This document shows, piece after piece, positions 42,811-54,925 of a stretch of 64,000 nt of DNA. The stretch's first letter is position 1; each line of letters begins with the position of its first letter. Made by a program: the position numbers and the translations under genes. Source of the DNA: Agapanthus africanus (Eukaryota > Streptophyta > Magnoliopsida > Asparagales > Amaryllidaceae); assembly GCA_030015575.1 (NCBI GenBank), contig CM057339.1:694784761-694848760 (forward strand), read 5' to 3'. The notes beneath the pieces were generated by a model that saw nothing but the letters and a program-made list of their open reading frames with translations, had not been told where the DNA came from and searched no databases.

Positions 42811-43912
42811 GGTGCTGGTGTCCTAACAGCATGATATCAATAATGGAGTATGCAGCAAAATAAGTATGCGGGGCAGAGCGAACAGCAATAATGTGCGGAA
42901 GCAGAATACTAGACACAACGATAACTAATCAGTATTAAACTAATATAAGTCCTACAAATGGTGCCTTTTGAAATAACACGAATCATGGGGTTTTGAAAAT
43001 AGGGGCTACGGTGTTTTTATGAAAAGATACGTCGTTTTTGAAATATCCGTAGATTCCCTTGAGCTGTCTTTAAAAATGCCCACGATTCGTTAGTTTTTGA
43101 AATAGGTAAGAAGGCTAATCTAATCTAACAACTACACTAAACTATACGGCTGAACTAACAAGCTGAACTACAGGTAAGGAAACCGCCTATCATCTGAGTC
43201 GATACATATACATACCTATATATGTATAGTCGGTGATCCCGCCTCAATAATATCATATCCGATACCATATCTAAAATCAGGCATCCCAAGTCAAGAGTGC
43301 GGATCAATCATCAATATAGCTCGTACGTAAATCTGTCGTACGGCATCCCAAATCTGGGTACGGGTCAATATCACATTCATTATACTATTCACCTGGTATC
43401 CTCTTTATCAAATATTATGATCGGGGTACTGATCTACGTCTAGTACCATACTGATACCGCCTACGTGTGCATGGACATGTGTGAAACACTACGTCAAGGA
43501 CCCGCTACAACGTCATGTCGTATCTAAGATACGAACCCTGCTATATCACCGATCTCACGGCCTCAAATCAAATCTCATCGATTCAGCTCAATCCCAAGTA
43601 TCATCCTCAATCCGTATATGAACACATAGTCCCATACCCATGTGAACACATAACTATAAAGAATCCCATGAGCACATATCAATAGGAATGTATGCAAGTA
43701 TGTATGTGTGTATGTGTAGTGCAACACTACCCTAGGGTTCGCAACACTAAAAATAGTCCAACACATCAATATCCATCCTAAGTATCATTATTAATCCTAA
43801 ATAACATATAAAAAATGTTGGTGTGTATACGCATCCGTATACACCACCACGGACTGCGGGGGTGCTATACGCCATCCACCCGACTTCTCCCCGTAGATAT
43901 AAATCTACTCAC

Positions 43913-43981
43913 CTGGTCCTCGCTAGCCGGTGCCGACTTCGCCATGCGCTTGCTTGTCGTCTCGAAGTCTACATGGGGTGC
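43913..43981 (-). other. Exon-like block with ATG, solo LTR copy
   Basis: Antisense GATGTGTAG precedes it and CCAG/GTGAGT follows, both close to plant splice consensus. The block is 69 nt. The ATG at 43945 opens MAKSAPASEDQ, ending exactly at the donor. Confidence 0.45.
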
Positions 43982-46900
43982 CTACACATCATAACGCACC
44001 GTATCGCATTAAAACTAAATTCAAAATCGAAACGGCATACGAAAATCACATCGGCACGCGTATCACGCGTAGGTCCAAACCTATCGCCTACGCATGCAAG
44101 AATAGTCAAACCAACCCTCGATGTCGATGTACAAACGTCAAACCATCGAGAAAAATCCAATCACACTCATTTTCACAATTACAAGCACTAATTATAATAT
44201 AAAATAGCTTAAAATTCCCAAAAACCCCCAATTTCACTTAAAAAGTCGTTTTTCCGAAATTCTAGCAAGCACAATTCGCCGTTTGTACAAAACATGATGT
44301 TTAAATGAATGTAGCGGCCAATATACTTATTAAATATTTTAAATAAGTCATAGAAACAATTTCCGGAATTTAATCTCATTAAATTCCAAAACCCCTAATA
44401 TTCTAGTTTACAAAATACCCTTTTTACAATTTCATAGCAAAAATGCACAAACTACAATTTAGGTTGGATTTCCATGAACTAAAGTGTTAAACTACACTTA
44501 ATAAAGTTAATAATATGATAAAAACCCTAACCATATTTTAATTCTCAATTTAACACAATATTTACAAAAACTAGTTTGCAATTTTAACCAATTTCGACCA
44601 TTTTATAGCAAAATGCACATGCAACAATCTAGTTTGGATTTGCATGATCTAAAGCATTAAACTACATTTTATAATGTTAATAAAATCATAAAATTCTTAG
44701 TTAGATTTTAAATCACCCATTTGCAACTAAAAACTAAAACCTAGTTTGCTTAAATAACTATATTTGGACTTTTAGATGCAACAATTTACAAATTATCTTC
44801 TAGATTAGGTTTAACATGTCTTAACATGCTAACTACACCATGCAACCTTAAAAAAGTGACAACAACCCTATTGAATTTAAAACCCTAACTTTTCAATTCA
44901 AACTCCTTCTCTTTATATTTCCAAACTTGCAATTAAACCATATTTAAGCACCTAATAAGATACATTAAGGAATTTAACCCAACAATTGAACAATAGGTTA
45001 GGATTTATACCTTAAAACCATCTTGAGATCAACATGAAACTAGACCTCCAAATTGAAATCTTTGCACCAAGATCCATGCTTAAAGAGATAAGAGAAGATG
45101 GGTAGGGCTTTGATTTGCATTTTAGCTTTGATTTTTGATGGGAATGGGTGAATTTTTTGATGGAAAATGAGAGGAGAAGAGGGAGGGAGGGGCTGCTGTT
45201 GTGGGAATCATTTTCGGCCAGAAGTGGGTGAGGGGAGAGAGAGGGAGGTGAGGAAAATGCAAGGGAGGAAAGTCAAGGTCAAGGTAAGGTCAAAGTCTAA
45301 CTACTTTATCTATTTTCTAATCTTTTCTTTTATTTCATTTCATTTCTTTTTCCTTTGCAAACCAAGTGGGGAAAAAGTGAGGGCTGCTGAATTTGGCTAA
45401 GGGGAGGAGTAAGTGGGAGTGTGTGGGTGTGGGCACGGGTGTGGGGTGATGAAAAATGATAAATACAATACCCCAAACATCCATTTACGCTAAAAAAACC
45501 TTTTTTTCTTCAATAATTTCTAAACCGTTTTGGCAAATGATTTCGTTCCAAAAATCACATGAAAATTTTTTATTTAATGTTTTATGATGCACAAAATTTG
45601 TTTCAACTCATTCCGATTTGTAATTTTCCCTAATTAAATGTATTAGTGACGGCTTAAAATAATAATAAAATAATATTTTTTTCAGGAAATTTGAAATTTC
45701 ACCAGTGGCTCAATAAACACCAAATAATAGCAATTACATAGCTAGAATATGTATATTTAATTTTTATAATAAGATATTTGCATTTTGACTTTTTACAGAA
45801 AACCCCCTTATATTACCGATTTTTCGAAATTTCACCGAAACGATTTTCAAAACGTTACAGTATACGATGCCCAACGACGAAGATCAACACAAAGAATAAA
45901 GAATAAAGCAAGACATCAACCCACCAAGCGGACATATAACCAATCGCTTTAAATCTCGCAACCACAAGTCTCTTCTAAGTCTTACTACTTATACAGATAC
46001 TAGTTTCTGAGTGATGGAGTTGACTAGATACAACATGAATAATAAATACAAGAGTGGCACGATCCAATATGTACCACCTACCAAAGCAAATACCCCGAAA
46101 GCAAGCCGTGCTAATGATACCGCTACTGATCTATACGGTCAAACTTGCAAGAACTATGGCACAACGGAGTGAGTTGCCAACTCGTGAGTAGAAAACATCA
46201 GCAGGTAGAAATCGAATAAAACAATGATTTCCTAGGTCAACTATATCATAAAGGTAATACTATGATATCTAGGGTGTCCGTGTGTGCATAAATGCCAACA
46301 ATAATCAATGCTTGTATGCATGTGGATATCATCCACGTGTCCATCAATGAAAACGTATATCTGTATGTATGAGGATATCAACTATGTGTGTCTATCAACG
46401 ACATATCAAAATCATGGAACCTGAGTGTCCAACACCGACACTCGAAACATCATGAAAAACCGTGTCCAGTATCGACACGTAAATCCTCATACCTCAGGCG
46501 CCGCATCCTCAGATCGACCCTCATATCTATCTCATCTCAGACGCCGCATACTCTAATCAGCCCTCATATCCATCTCATGACTTCGGCCGGTATCCTCCGG
46601 ACAACCGCCGGGTCCAACCAATCACCCGTAGGTAGTGCTCCCTCTGCTAGGCTCATCATTTACACCACGAAAATCATTTCTTGCCCCGGGGTACTATACC
46701 GGGTCCACCATGTACCTGCAGACGGTGCCTACCTCTCCTCGAATCAGGTTCACATACCAATCTCAGAACCGAGAAAACTCATGGTGGACGCTTCAAAATA
46801 TCATATCAAGAGAAACCAGGTTTTTAAAACAATACATACTTTCTTTTGAAATATAACCACGGTTCTCAAATCAAGAATCTCATGAAAACAACATCTCAAT

Positions 46901-47119
46901 GCGTATAATCATAAAGCATGATGTATGCAAACATAGCACAAAAATGTGAGCATATCAAGTATATCATGCGACATAGTATAGTGATGTGAGCATAGCAAGT
47001 ATATCATGCAACATAGCATAATGATGTGAGCATAGCATGTATATCAAGTCATGTGACAGTACTTTACAATTAAGAGCAATAGCATGTTGTAGCAATTCTA
47101 CTGTATAAGTGACATAGCA

Positions 47120-47185
47120 ATTATCGATGATGAAGTGTTTGAGCCAGCAAATCTGTGAGGGTATAACATACGCATCATCGATAAT
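47120..47185 (-). other. LTR hairpin with compensating change
   Basis: ATTATCGATGATG (47120-47132) and CATCATCGATAAT (47173-47185) are perfect over 13 bp. Compared with 5231-5296, one C:G pair is replaced by T:A on both arms. Confidence 0.7.
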
Positions 47186-47827
47186 GGTGTAAGTGTACTA
47201 GCACAGTTATATGTAATGCAATGATAATATCATGAACGTAGCAGAAAGTAAATCGTGAGCACAATGCTATAAGGTATACGTATCTAATATAACATCTACT
47301 TAAAGGCTCAACTAAGCGGTGTAGACATGGATTAAATATCTATAACATATGCGAGTCGGTGAATCTATCAATCGGCATCCAGCCTCACAACATCACGTAC
47401 GGTATAATCCATCGTACATCATCCTCTAGTCAAGGGTATGGATCAATCATCAGGTAAAAATCATCACGTACGGTAATCTATCGTACGGTGGCATTAAACA
47501 ATTAGGGATCCTATCAACCTATATGACAATGAGAGTACGGACCTAACGTCTCGTGCGTCATATCACTCATGATTCACAACATTATATATATCAATATACC
47601 TATATCCCAGGTCACATCTGTATCAATATCATATCATGGGACCGACAAAGGTATCAATTATCTCATATCGACTCGCATCCGTATAACGACATATCAAACC
47701 AAGTCATCATATCTCATCGTATACTCTTTTCATCACATCAATATCTCACATCAAGTCATTTTCTTAATCTCATAACATATTTATCAACCTCATAACATGC
47801 CACTATAATCTCATACTGATTCTTTTT

Positions 47828-47883
<56 letters not shown>

Positions 47884-48050
47884 TGATTCACATTCACGTT
47901 TCACGTCCTTATATATCAATTCGAGACATCATTTCTATCACATCATGTCACACTAAACCATACACTATAACCTTAAGTCATGGTATATCTTGTTTCCTAC
48001 TAATTCTTTAACCATATCCATAAGTTTCTAACATGGTTTCCTTAACCATG

Positions 48051-48108
<58 letters not shown>

Positions 48109-48178
48109 TTCCATTATAATTTGCGTGGGTGCTATACGCCGTGCACCCGACTTCTCCCGTAGATATAAATTAACTCAC

Positions 48179-48243
48179 CTGCGGAACACCTTGTTCAGCC
48201 ATAGTCGATGTGCTTCGTCGTCTCGGAATTCATTCGAAGGTAC
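48179..48243 (-). other. Exon-like block with ATG, minus element copy
   Basis: Antisense GATTTGTAG precedes and CGCAG/GTGAGT follows. The block is 65 nt; the ATG at 48202 gives MAEQGVPQ up to the donor. Confidence 0.45.
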
Positions 48244-48938
48244 CTACAAATCAACACATATCGCCACGTTATGAAAACCAAATTCGGAAAACCGATATTG
48301 CACACGGTGCGCTCATAGGTTAGAACCTATAGCCTACGCATTCAAAAACAACCAAACAACTCTTGTCGTTGACATAGAAACATCCAACGACCAAATCTCA
48401 TAACTAATATCAAAACCAAGAATTCCAATATCGGAAAACATAACCCAAAACCACCCCAATATGCTCCCAGATTTTGGCTCAGGTAATTTAAGACAAAAAT
48501 AAAAATACAGTAGCTATGTTATAAGGTATGTGAGCTACTGGCAAAACCCCAATACCAAATCTGCTACAGTAACCAACCTAACTGCTACAGTAACCACCGG
48601 GGCCGGCCCCACCTTGGAATTTAGGCCTCGTCTTCACTTGGTGGTCTCCTATTGGTCTAACTAGGTTAATGTATATTTTTTTTATAAAGGTCCCGGGTTG
48701 CTCCAGATTCCCTGTAGACCTCCAAAAAGTCATAAAACAGACAAGGAAAGTTTCTAACTTCGTATTTTGGTTTCTATTCCGTGTTCTAGGCCATAAAATC
48801 AACACTAGGGTCTTGTAAACAGCCACTAAACATCACAAGTCCACACAATCCCCCAAACCCTCTCTTTAAATTTCCAAACATCGCTAATCTAAATCGATTT
48901 AACTCTAAACTATTATAGGGTGCTACGAAACTAAAAAT

Positions 48939-49055
48939 CTAAACTAGAAGTGTGGGAATTATCTCGTTTGGCAACTCAAGAATTTTCTTGAGTTGCTCAA
49001 AGTCTTCAAAATCAAAATTTGAAAGGTCCAAAGTGTTGAGGATGAAGCCGTGCAT
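48939..49055 (-). other. Conserved 38-codon small ORF, minus element copy
   Basis: The ATG at 49055 opens MHGFILNTLDLSNFDF and contains EQLKKILEL; 38 codons, the same length as at 3113-3229. The QLKKIL codons coincide with a perfect 11-bp-arm palindrome (48972-48995). The counterpart in the 3' LTR is cut by the deletion. Confidence 0.3.
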
Positions 49056-49662
49056 CTTTTTAATGAAGGGAGTATAGGGTTTTGGTGAAGGGTTGGAGAT
49101 GAAACATGATGGTAGAGGAGGTGGAGGAAGAGATGAAGAAAGAGATGAAGATGATGATGGGAAAATAATGAGGTCAAAGTCTCTCTCTCTCTCTCTCACC
49201 CTCACTATCTTATGTGGCATGCCATGCCATATGGGTCCCCCACTCTCTGTCCTCAATTATACTCTTTTATCTTTTCTTTTTCTTTTCTTTTTCCCTCACT
49301 CAATTAAAACCAAACACATAGCACAAATAAAATAAAACAACATGCAACAAAATGCAACATGTCATGGTGCACTAGCCATGACTAATTAAAAATACGGATT
49401 TAGCCTAATCGTGATTATTAGTGCATTAATCGAGTTAGTTTAAACCAGCATATAATTTATTGTAAAAATTCCGAAATCCGGTAAATATATTTTTAAATGA
49501 ATAAATCATTTTAATCTCCAATTATTTCACAAATATTGGCATATATTTATACCATTTTACGAAAACCCCAAATTCGCAAATCGAGTAGTTTTCACGAAAT
49601 ATATTATTTTAATATTATATTCCAAAAATAATATTTTATATTTTCTGAAATGTTATATTTAC

Positions 49663-51547
49663 GGAGTCAACAAGGCCGTACGACTGTCCTAATCAATCGC
49701 ATCGTATGCTACAAATAAGCACTACTTAGCTACCGTACACTACGCCTTGACGGTATCAACAAACGCAGCACGAATACTAAGCACTACTCATAGGAAATGA
49801 TGGAGGGCTACGGCTGGTTTTCGGCGAAAAACCTTTAACGTAATGAACTTGATATTGTTGAAGGAACTAAGTGGCTTTAAAAATATATAGTGGCGCAAAC
49901 TTTTGCTAAAGAGGCCACTCCTTATTAAGGGATCTCGACTCTTTCCTCATCGAATGAGATGCAGGATATTCCTAACTGAATACCACAATTCAAAGAAAAA
50001 GAATCGACTATAGTGAAGTTATTACAATGACGCAAACTTTTACCCAAGTGGTCAACCCCTGTGAATGGATCTCGGCTCTTGCCTCATCGAATGAGGTGCT
50101 GGATATTCATAACCGAATACCGCTGTACAAAGCAAAAGGAAACGTCTGTAATGTCCGTTTTAAAAAAACTTGGTTCCAACAACATCATATAGGTTTGGTT
50201 TCCTTGCATTGATCATAATTAATGCAGTCCCATCAATTAATCTATATCACACCAGAAAAGAACGAAAAATACAATGTACGTATATGCCATCCGCATTCGC
50301 CACCGGGCCCCGTCACGCACCGTTAGGTTACTTAACTAACAGCAGAGCGGGGGCTGGACTAGCACGGGTGCAAAATATATACAACATCTACTAGTATACA
50401 CATAAATATATATATAACATTCGTCCCAGGCATTATATAAGCAACATCACAGAAAAGCGATAAGCAACACAGAATAACGGATAATCTAGGAGCCCCTGGG
50501 TTTCCTTTGAGTCGCAAATGAAACCCGAAGTTCCCCGGTCGTGTGGATAGCCTATGCAATGAAAAAACTGGGCCCCTACGAGCGTGGCAAGTTACCCGCC
50601 AATCCCAGAAGTGAGGCAACCCCAATCAACAATGTGAATGGGCCACCCAGCACTTCACGGAATCCGGTAACTTGAGTACCCCTTCGTGGGTCATCCTGTA
50701 CCCTCTATAAATGCGGCGAATCGCCCACCAATTCTAGAGTGAGGCCCCCTCCATCTCAACGCCATGAGATATGGGCTCGTTGCCTTCTAGAATCCAGCTA
50801 TTCGAGCACTCCACCGTGGGGTAATCCTAGTACAGAAAAGAAAAGTATATATACAATGGCGACATCGACCTCAACCCGGTCGTGCCCCAATAAAAGAATA
50901 TACAATTTGGCAGAGACATCAGTCCACATATCGAACGCTCACTCTGCAATAATAAATATACAAATGAATCTGAACTATACTACTACCACTGCACCATAGA
51001 CTATCCACCACGACAACCGATCCACAAAATCAGCACAACACAGAACATCAACGTGAATATCACATTCGCAAACCCGTCTAGTCGAACATATATCAACTAG
51101 TCGGGTTGTATCGTTCAAATGACATTCACGGTCGCAGATAGTAATGTATGCACTGAAACTTATAAACGGTGTCAAAATAAAGACTTCGAAATACTCCGTA
51201 TTGCCCCAAACCAAAGATAACATAATATGTAATCTGGGAAAAAACAAACAATACCTAAAAATCAATATTCAAGAGCCTAGAACACCACAGAAATTTCAAG
51301 TCCCAAAACCTAAACAGGACCGGCCAGGCCGGTTATATGGGCATTCTCGCCGGCCAAGTTTTGGATTTTGGGGCTCATTTTTTAATGGTGTTCTAGTTAC
51401 AAGATGAGTAGCCTTCTGCAATTGTTTACAAAAATTTTTAGAGGACTTTTTGAAATCGACAGAAACTTGAATATTGTTCAGATTGTTTTCGAGTTGTTTC
51501 GGTTTCGTTACATTAAACATTATTTAAACTGCTAGTTATGGGTTTAT
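49663..51547 (-). other. M1 leader, main part
   Basis: Non-coding copia leader aligned with P1's leader and M2's 62860-64000. It holds a tandem duplication (about 49880-50150, period near 137 bp) and the conserved GC-rich block (50285-50373). ACCGGCCAGGCCGGT at 51319-51333 is a perfect odd palindrome. Confidence 0.75.
50285..50373 (-). other. Conserved GC-rich leader block, M1
   Basis: Antisense counterpart of 16631-16720. The stem is reduced to GTTAG...CTAAC. Confidence 0.65.
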
Positions 51548-51565
51548 GGGCTGGCTCTGATACCA
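51548..51565 (-). other. Primer-binding site of M1, initiator tRNA-Met
   Basis: Antisense TGGTATCAGAGCCAGCCC follows the LTR end CCCAACA with no spacer. Confidence 0.9.
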
Positions 51566-53530
51566 TGTTGGGTTACGTCAGCGCCCTGGCCATCTATCGT
51601 GGCTGGTGCGGAACAAAAACTGACATTTAAAAACTTGGCGCTAACGAAACCCGCTAGAATCGAACTATAAACCCTAAACTAGCAAACTACCAAGAGCTAA
51701 ACTATAGCGATAGAAGTGATATACTGAATGATCTCTGTACTTCGGTCTTCTACCATCATCCTTAGCTCCTAGAGGTGTCCTGGATCAAGCTTGATTGCCG
51801 GTCTCCCTCCATCGAAGATGATCCATCCGAGAGTATATAGTTCGAGCTCCAACCTCAATACCGTAGTAACTAGGATACCTAGTTCGCTAAACTAGATAGC
51901 CTAGAGGATGTAGAGTGTGATGATAGATTGATTTGTCTTATAAAACCCTAGGTTTCTAACCACATGAGACATTTAGGGCTGAGGAAGAAGAAGGAAGCTT
52001 GAGGAAATGAGAGTGTAGTGATGAGCATTGTATGAAGAATTACTAAGTGTTGTGAATTATGAAGCATACCAATAATTCACAATGAATCAAGCATGCCTCA
52101 ATAGTCTCCATGAGTCACCCAATGAGTCACCAAGTAGCCATGCTTCAATAAATGCAAAGAACACCTCACACCTCCACCTCATTAACCATTTAATCAAAAT
52201 GGTTAAAATACAAATGAGGTGTCTTCTAGTAGAAGCATCCTCGCACAAATTACAAGAATACCCCTCACCGTATATACATACCCATATCCATATTCTTAAA
52301 AGAAATACGAATATAATGAGAAGAAAATAATCCAATAATCTAATACTAGGATCCTGCTTAAACTAAAGCCCACTAGTATTATCCATCCGAATCATAATCC
52401 GTGTAGCTAGTACACGTATATGATCGAACCCTGCTGTAAAAACATACGGCCTCTACATCATTTTGTCCGAAGCAGGAAAACCCTCTGTGTGGGACTCTAA
52501 AGACCCGTCAATACGCCACCAGTGGGTTTAACCATAAACATGCCAGCGACACTAGCTGTACGTAATGGCTACCCAGGTATTGAGCGAAAGGAAGGCTGAT
52601 GAGAAAACTTATCCGAACCCTTACTGAGCCTATCCGTGACAATCTCCGTATAGTTCGGTCTGTTCGTCTAAGAGTGTCGCATATCGGGTCTAGCGGTGGA
52701 TAAAGTCAGACCCATAATAACGCGATATTTTGTTTCGGTATGAAGCCCATCACCAACTAAGAAACTAATGATCCAAATCAGTAATTCTCGTCTACCTTGG
52801 CCAAGGATTTCTGGTGATGGCCACCCGTGCACTACGCGACATCAACCCCCAATACCGGGAGAGACGAATCCCCGACGATCTGCTCACTGCCTCCATGTGG
52901 CTCGGGACTGTACCCAACTAAAACTTGTTTGCACGACTCTTTTGAGCCATGGTAGGGTAGTAATCAAAGCACAGTAAGAACTCACAAGAGACAAATGACG
53001 ATCTTAGATCGACAGACTAATCTCTACACATGTCTCCTGGGAACTGCTATCTGACAATATGTATAATACCAACTAGCATGTTCCCAGCGAGTCCGTCCAT
53101 TGTACTCATAACCTAATGAGCACCTGTATACTATCTTAGGTGACTAACTGACACCAATGGCTTATGAGATTGGCCATCGCCCCTCGTCGAGGTCTCGATA
53201 AGTATACACTAGTCTACTCCGGAGTATCGATGTCCAGTCTCGATACTCCCACGACTAGGGACATTTAAGGATGTGCCTATAGACCACCCAGCTCCCACGT
53301 ATATGATTTCTATCATAATGCTGGTAGTCAAGCAAGAATTCTATGGGCTCTATCAATCATGTAATAGTGATCTGTAATACCATATAATGCATGTACATGA
53401 TGAAAAAGGCAAACCGGATAGCATACTATCATTTTGAGTAAGACTTTTCTACCCGTATAGGTCCTCTTCCATTCATTACAATTGCGTGCCTACGATTACA
53501 ATAATTGACTTGAGGGCACTATAGCCAACA
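51566..53530 (-). repeat. 5' LTR of copia M1 (1.97 kb)
   Basis: Plus-strand ends TGTTGG and CCAACA are a perfect 6-bp inverted repeat. It is complete and contains the conserved CCAATACCGGGAGAGACGA (52849-52867). Its outer edge abuts the leader of P2 at 53531. No gene is inside. Confidence 0.9.
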
Positions 53531-54845
53531 GGAAGCTCCCTCGGAGTATCAATACCCAACTGGCTGAACGGTTAGCAAACTTGTATGGTGTTAATGATCC
53601 CGACTAGTTCTCCTTTTAAGGTTTGAAGGAGAATTCGAGGAAACAGTGGGAGCCATCATGTTTAGATAAAATAATAACCAATCTAAACTTGCAAGAGCGC
53701 ACGCTTAGTGTTTTTTTTCTCTCTCTCCAGGTAGCAGCCATGTCATGCCTTAATCAAGATAATAAAATGAATGACTTGACTGACCCGGATTCTTATTCGG
53801 AGCTGGGGAACGTCGGTTCATATTTAACTTGTGATGAATGTCACGATCTTGAGCAAGAGAAAGTGGATTGCATGAATTCATGAAGACCCCGGTGAAGAAG
53901 AAGCATACCATTGCGTCTCCTTCAGGTGTTCTTGTTATTTAGAACTATTTTTCGGTCAGTCCTACCTCTTGGGTACTTGATATCGGATCAGGATCTAATA
54001 TCTGTAATTTATTATAGGGACTGGGAAAAAGTAGGATGGCTGGACCTGGTGATATGTCCCTCAGAGTAGGGAACAGAGCATAAGTTGATGCTGCTGCCGT
54101 CGGTGAATATCACCTAGTATTGCCAAGCGGCAACATTATGATTTTGAACAACTGCTACTATATACCTTCTTTGCTTTGCAACATCATATCGGTTTCTTTA
54201 CATGATAAAGATGGATATAACTTTGTTCTAGATAGAAATATCATGAACATTTACCTTAATCAGGTATTGGTTGTAAAAGGTACACTGTGTAATGGTATCT
54301 ACGTTTTAAATGAAAACATAGTTTTCAATATACAAAACACACACAAGAGGAAGAGTTCAGAAATGAACGAAACCTATTTATGGCATTGTAGACTTGGTCA
54401 TATCAATGAGAAAAGACTATCTAAGTTACATAAGGATGGATATCTGAATCCGTTCGAATTTTCATCCTATGAAACTTGTCAGTCTTGTCTCAAAGGAAAG
54501 ATGACCAAATCTCCGTTCATCGGACACGGAGAAAGAGCAACAGAGCTCCTGGGACTTATACACAGTGATGTATGTGGTCCAATGTCTATACATTGAAGGG
54601 GTGGGTTTTCATACTTCATAACATTCACTGACGATATCTCTATGTTCGGATATGTGTATCTTTTGAAACACAAATCTGAAGATTTTGAGAAATTCAAAGA
54701 ATACAAAAACGAAGTAGAGAACCAGAATGACAAAAGTATCAAGATCCTCCGATCTGATAGAGGAGGGGGGGACTTAAGCACGGAATTCCTAGAATACCTA
54801 AAAGGGAATGCAATTCTTTCACAGCTTACACCTCCGTATATACTA
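53531..54845 (+). mobile_element. Copia element P2, plus strand, gag-less fragment
   Basis: It starts inside the leader at a point matching 17690 of P1 (CTCCCTCGGAGTATCAATACC) and runs to mid-integrase. M1 inserted into it, so its 5' part should lie left of M1, but that flank has been replaced by the P1 junction. An acceptor-like tract TTTTTTTTCTCTCTCTCCAG (53711-53730) precedes its ATG. From about 54846 to 54925 I recognise nothing. Confidence 0.8.
53740..54845 (+). pseudogene. Copia polyprotein P2: short gag remnant, PR, partial IN
   Basis: It opens MSCLNQDNKMNDLTDP and LGNVGSYLTCDECHDLEQ, close to P1's MTRLNQDNN and LGNVGSTLSYDCHKTEQ. It passes into protease (WVLDIGSGSNIC; the catalytic Asp is kept but Thr is replaced by Ile) after a frameshift near 53880 and a stop near 53940. 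Integrase follows: WHCRLGHINEKRLSKLH, TCQSCLKGKM, LIHSDVCGPM, a stop near 54594, then LRSDRGGG. The frame degrades near 54845. As in P1, the gag body and zinc knuckle are absent. Confidence 0.8.
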
Positions 54846-54925
54846 GTGAAGGGGTTCCTACAGCACAACTACAAGGGTTTGAAGGCATCACACATGCCAT
54901 ATTTAAAATTTATATGGTGCTAGAG

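Larger units (their letters stand above)
41171..45859 (-). mobile_element. Solo LTR of a family-A relative (4.69 kb)
   Basis: It starts TGTCACTACCCG and ends AAACGTTACA, with GTATA on both sides (41166-41170, 45860-45864). The host LTR's 3' partner reads ATATGTATACGACGCCC unbroken near 36230. Its antisense has the same layout as the LTR at 2549-6975, including the exon-like block (43913-43981) and the hairpin (42745-42810), but it is clearly a different subfamily. The region 44160-45160 is AT-rich with nothing recognisable; 45165-45260 is purine-rich. No interior remains. Confidence 0.9.
35861..49657 (-). mobile_element. Complete family-A element, non-autonomous, inside M1's leader
   Basis: It has two LTRs, an initiator tRNA-Met primer site (40784-40795) and a polypurine tract (37255-37271), all for the minus strand. 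Flanks TTGAC (35856-35860) and TTTAC (49658-49662) are a 5-bp target duplication with one change. M2 reads CCCTTGACGAAAGCC without interruption at the matching place near 62850. Outer LTR ends are TATCAC and GTTATA instead of TGTCAC and GTTACA, each with one transition. The 3.5-kb interior has no pol. The 5' LTR carries a nested solo LTR and the 3' LTR a 2.37-kb deletion. Confidence 0.9.
45860..49657 (-). repeat. 5' LTR of family-A minus element, second part
   Basis: It resumes with GTATACGATGCCCAACG after the nested element and ends at GTTATA beside TTTAC. The two parts total about 4.16 kb. It contains the hairpin (47120-47185), exon-like block (48179-48243), small ORF (48939-49055) and AT runs (about 47833-47881 and 48052-48104). 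Confidence 0.9.

Noticed and set aside
45167..45400. 77-codon frame rich in Arg, Glu and Gly
   Set aside because: Translation of a purine-rich stretch of the solo LTR; no counterpart is open in the other LTRs.
51144..51520. Open frames near 51144-51407 and 51296-51520
   Set aside because: They lie in the M1 leader on both strands, have no family support and are not conserved in P1 or M2.
53531..54845. P2 as the missing half of P1 split by M1
   Set aside because: Both copies contain the same leader, gag start, protease and integrase segments, so they cannot be two halves of one element.
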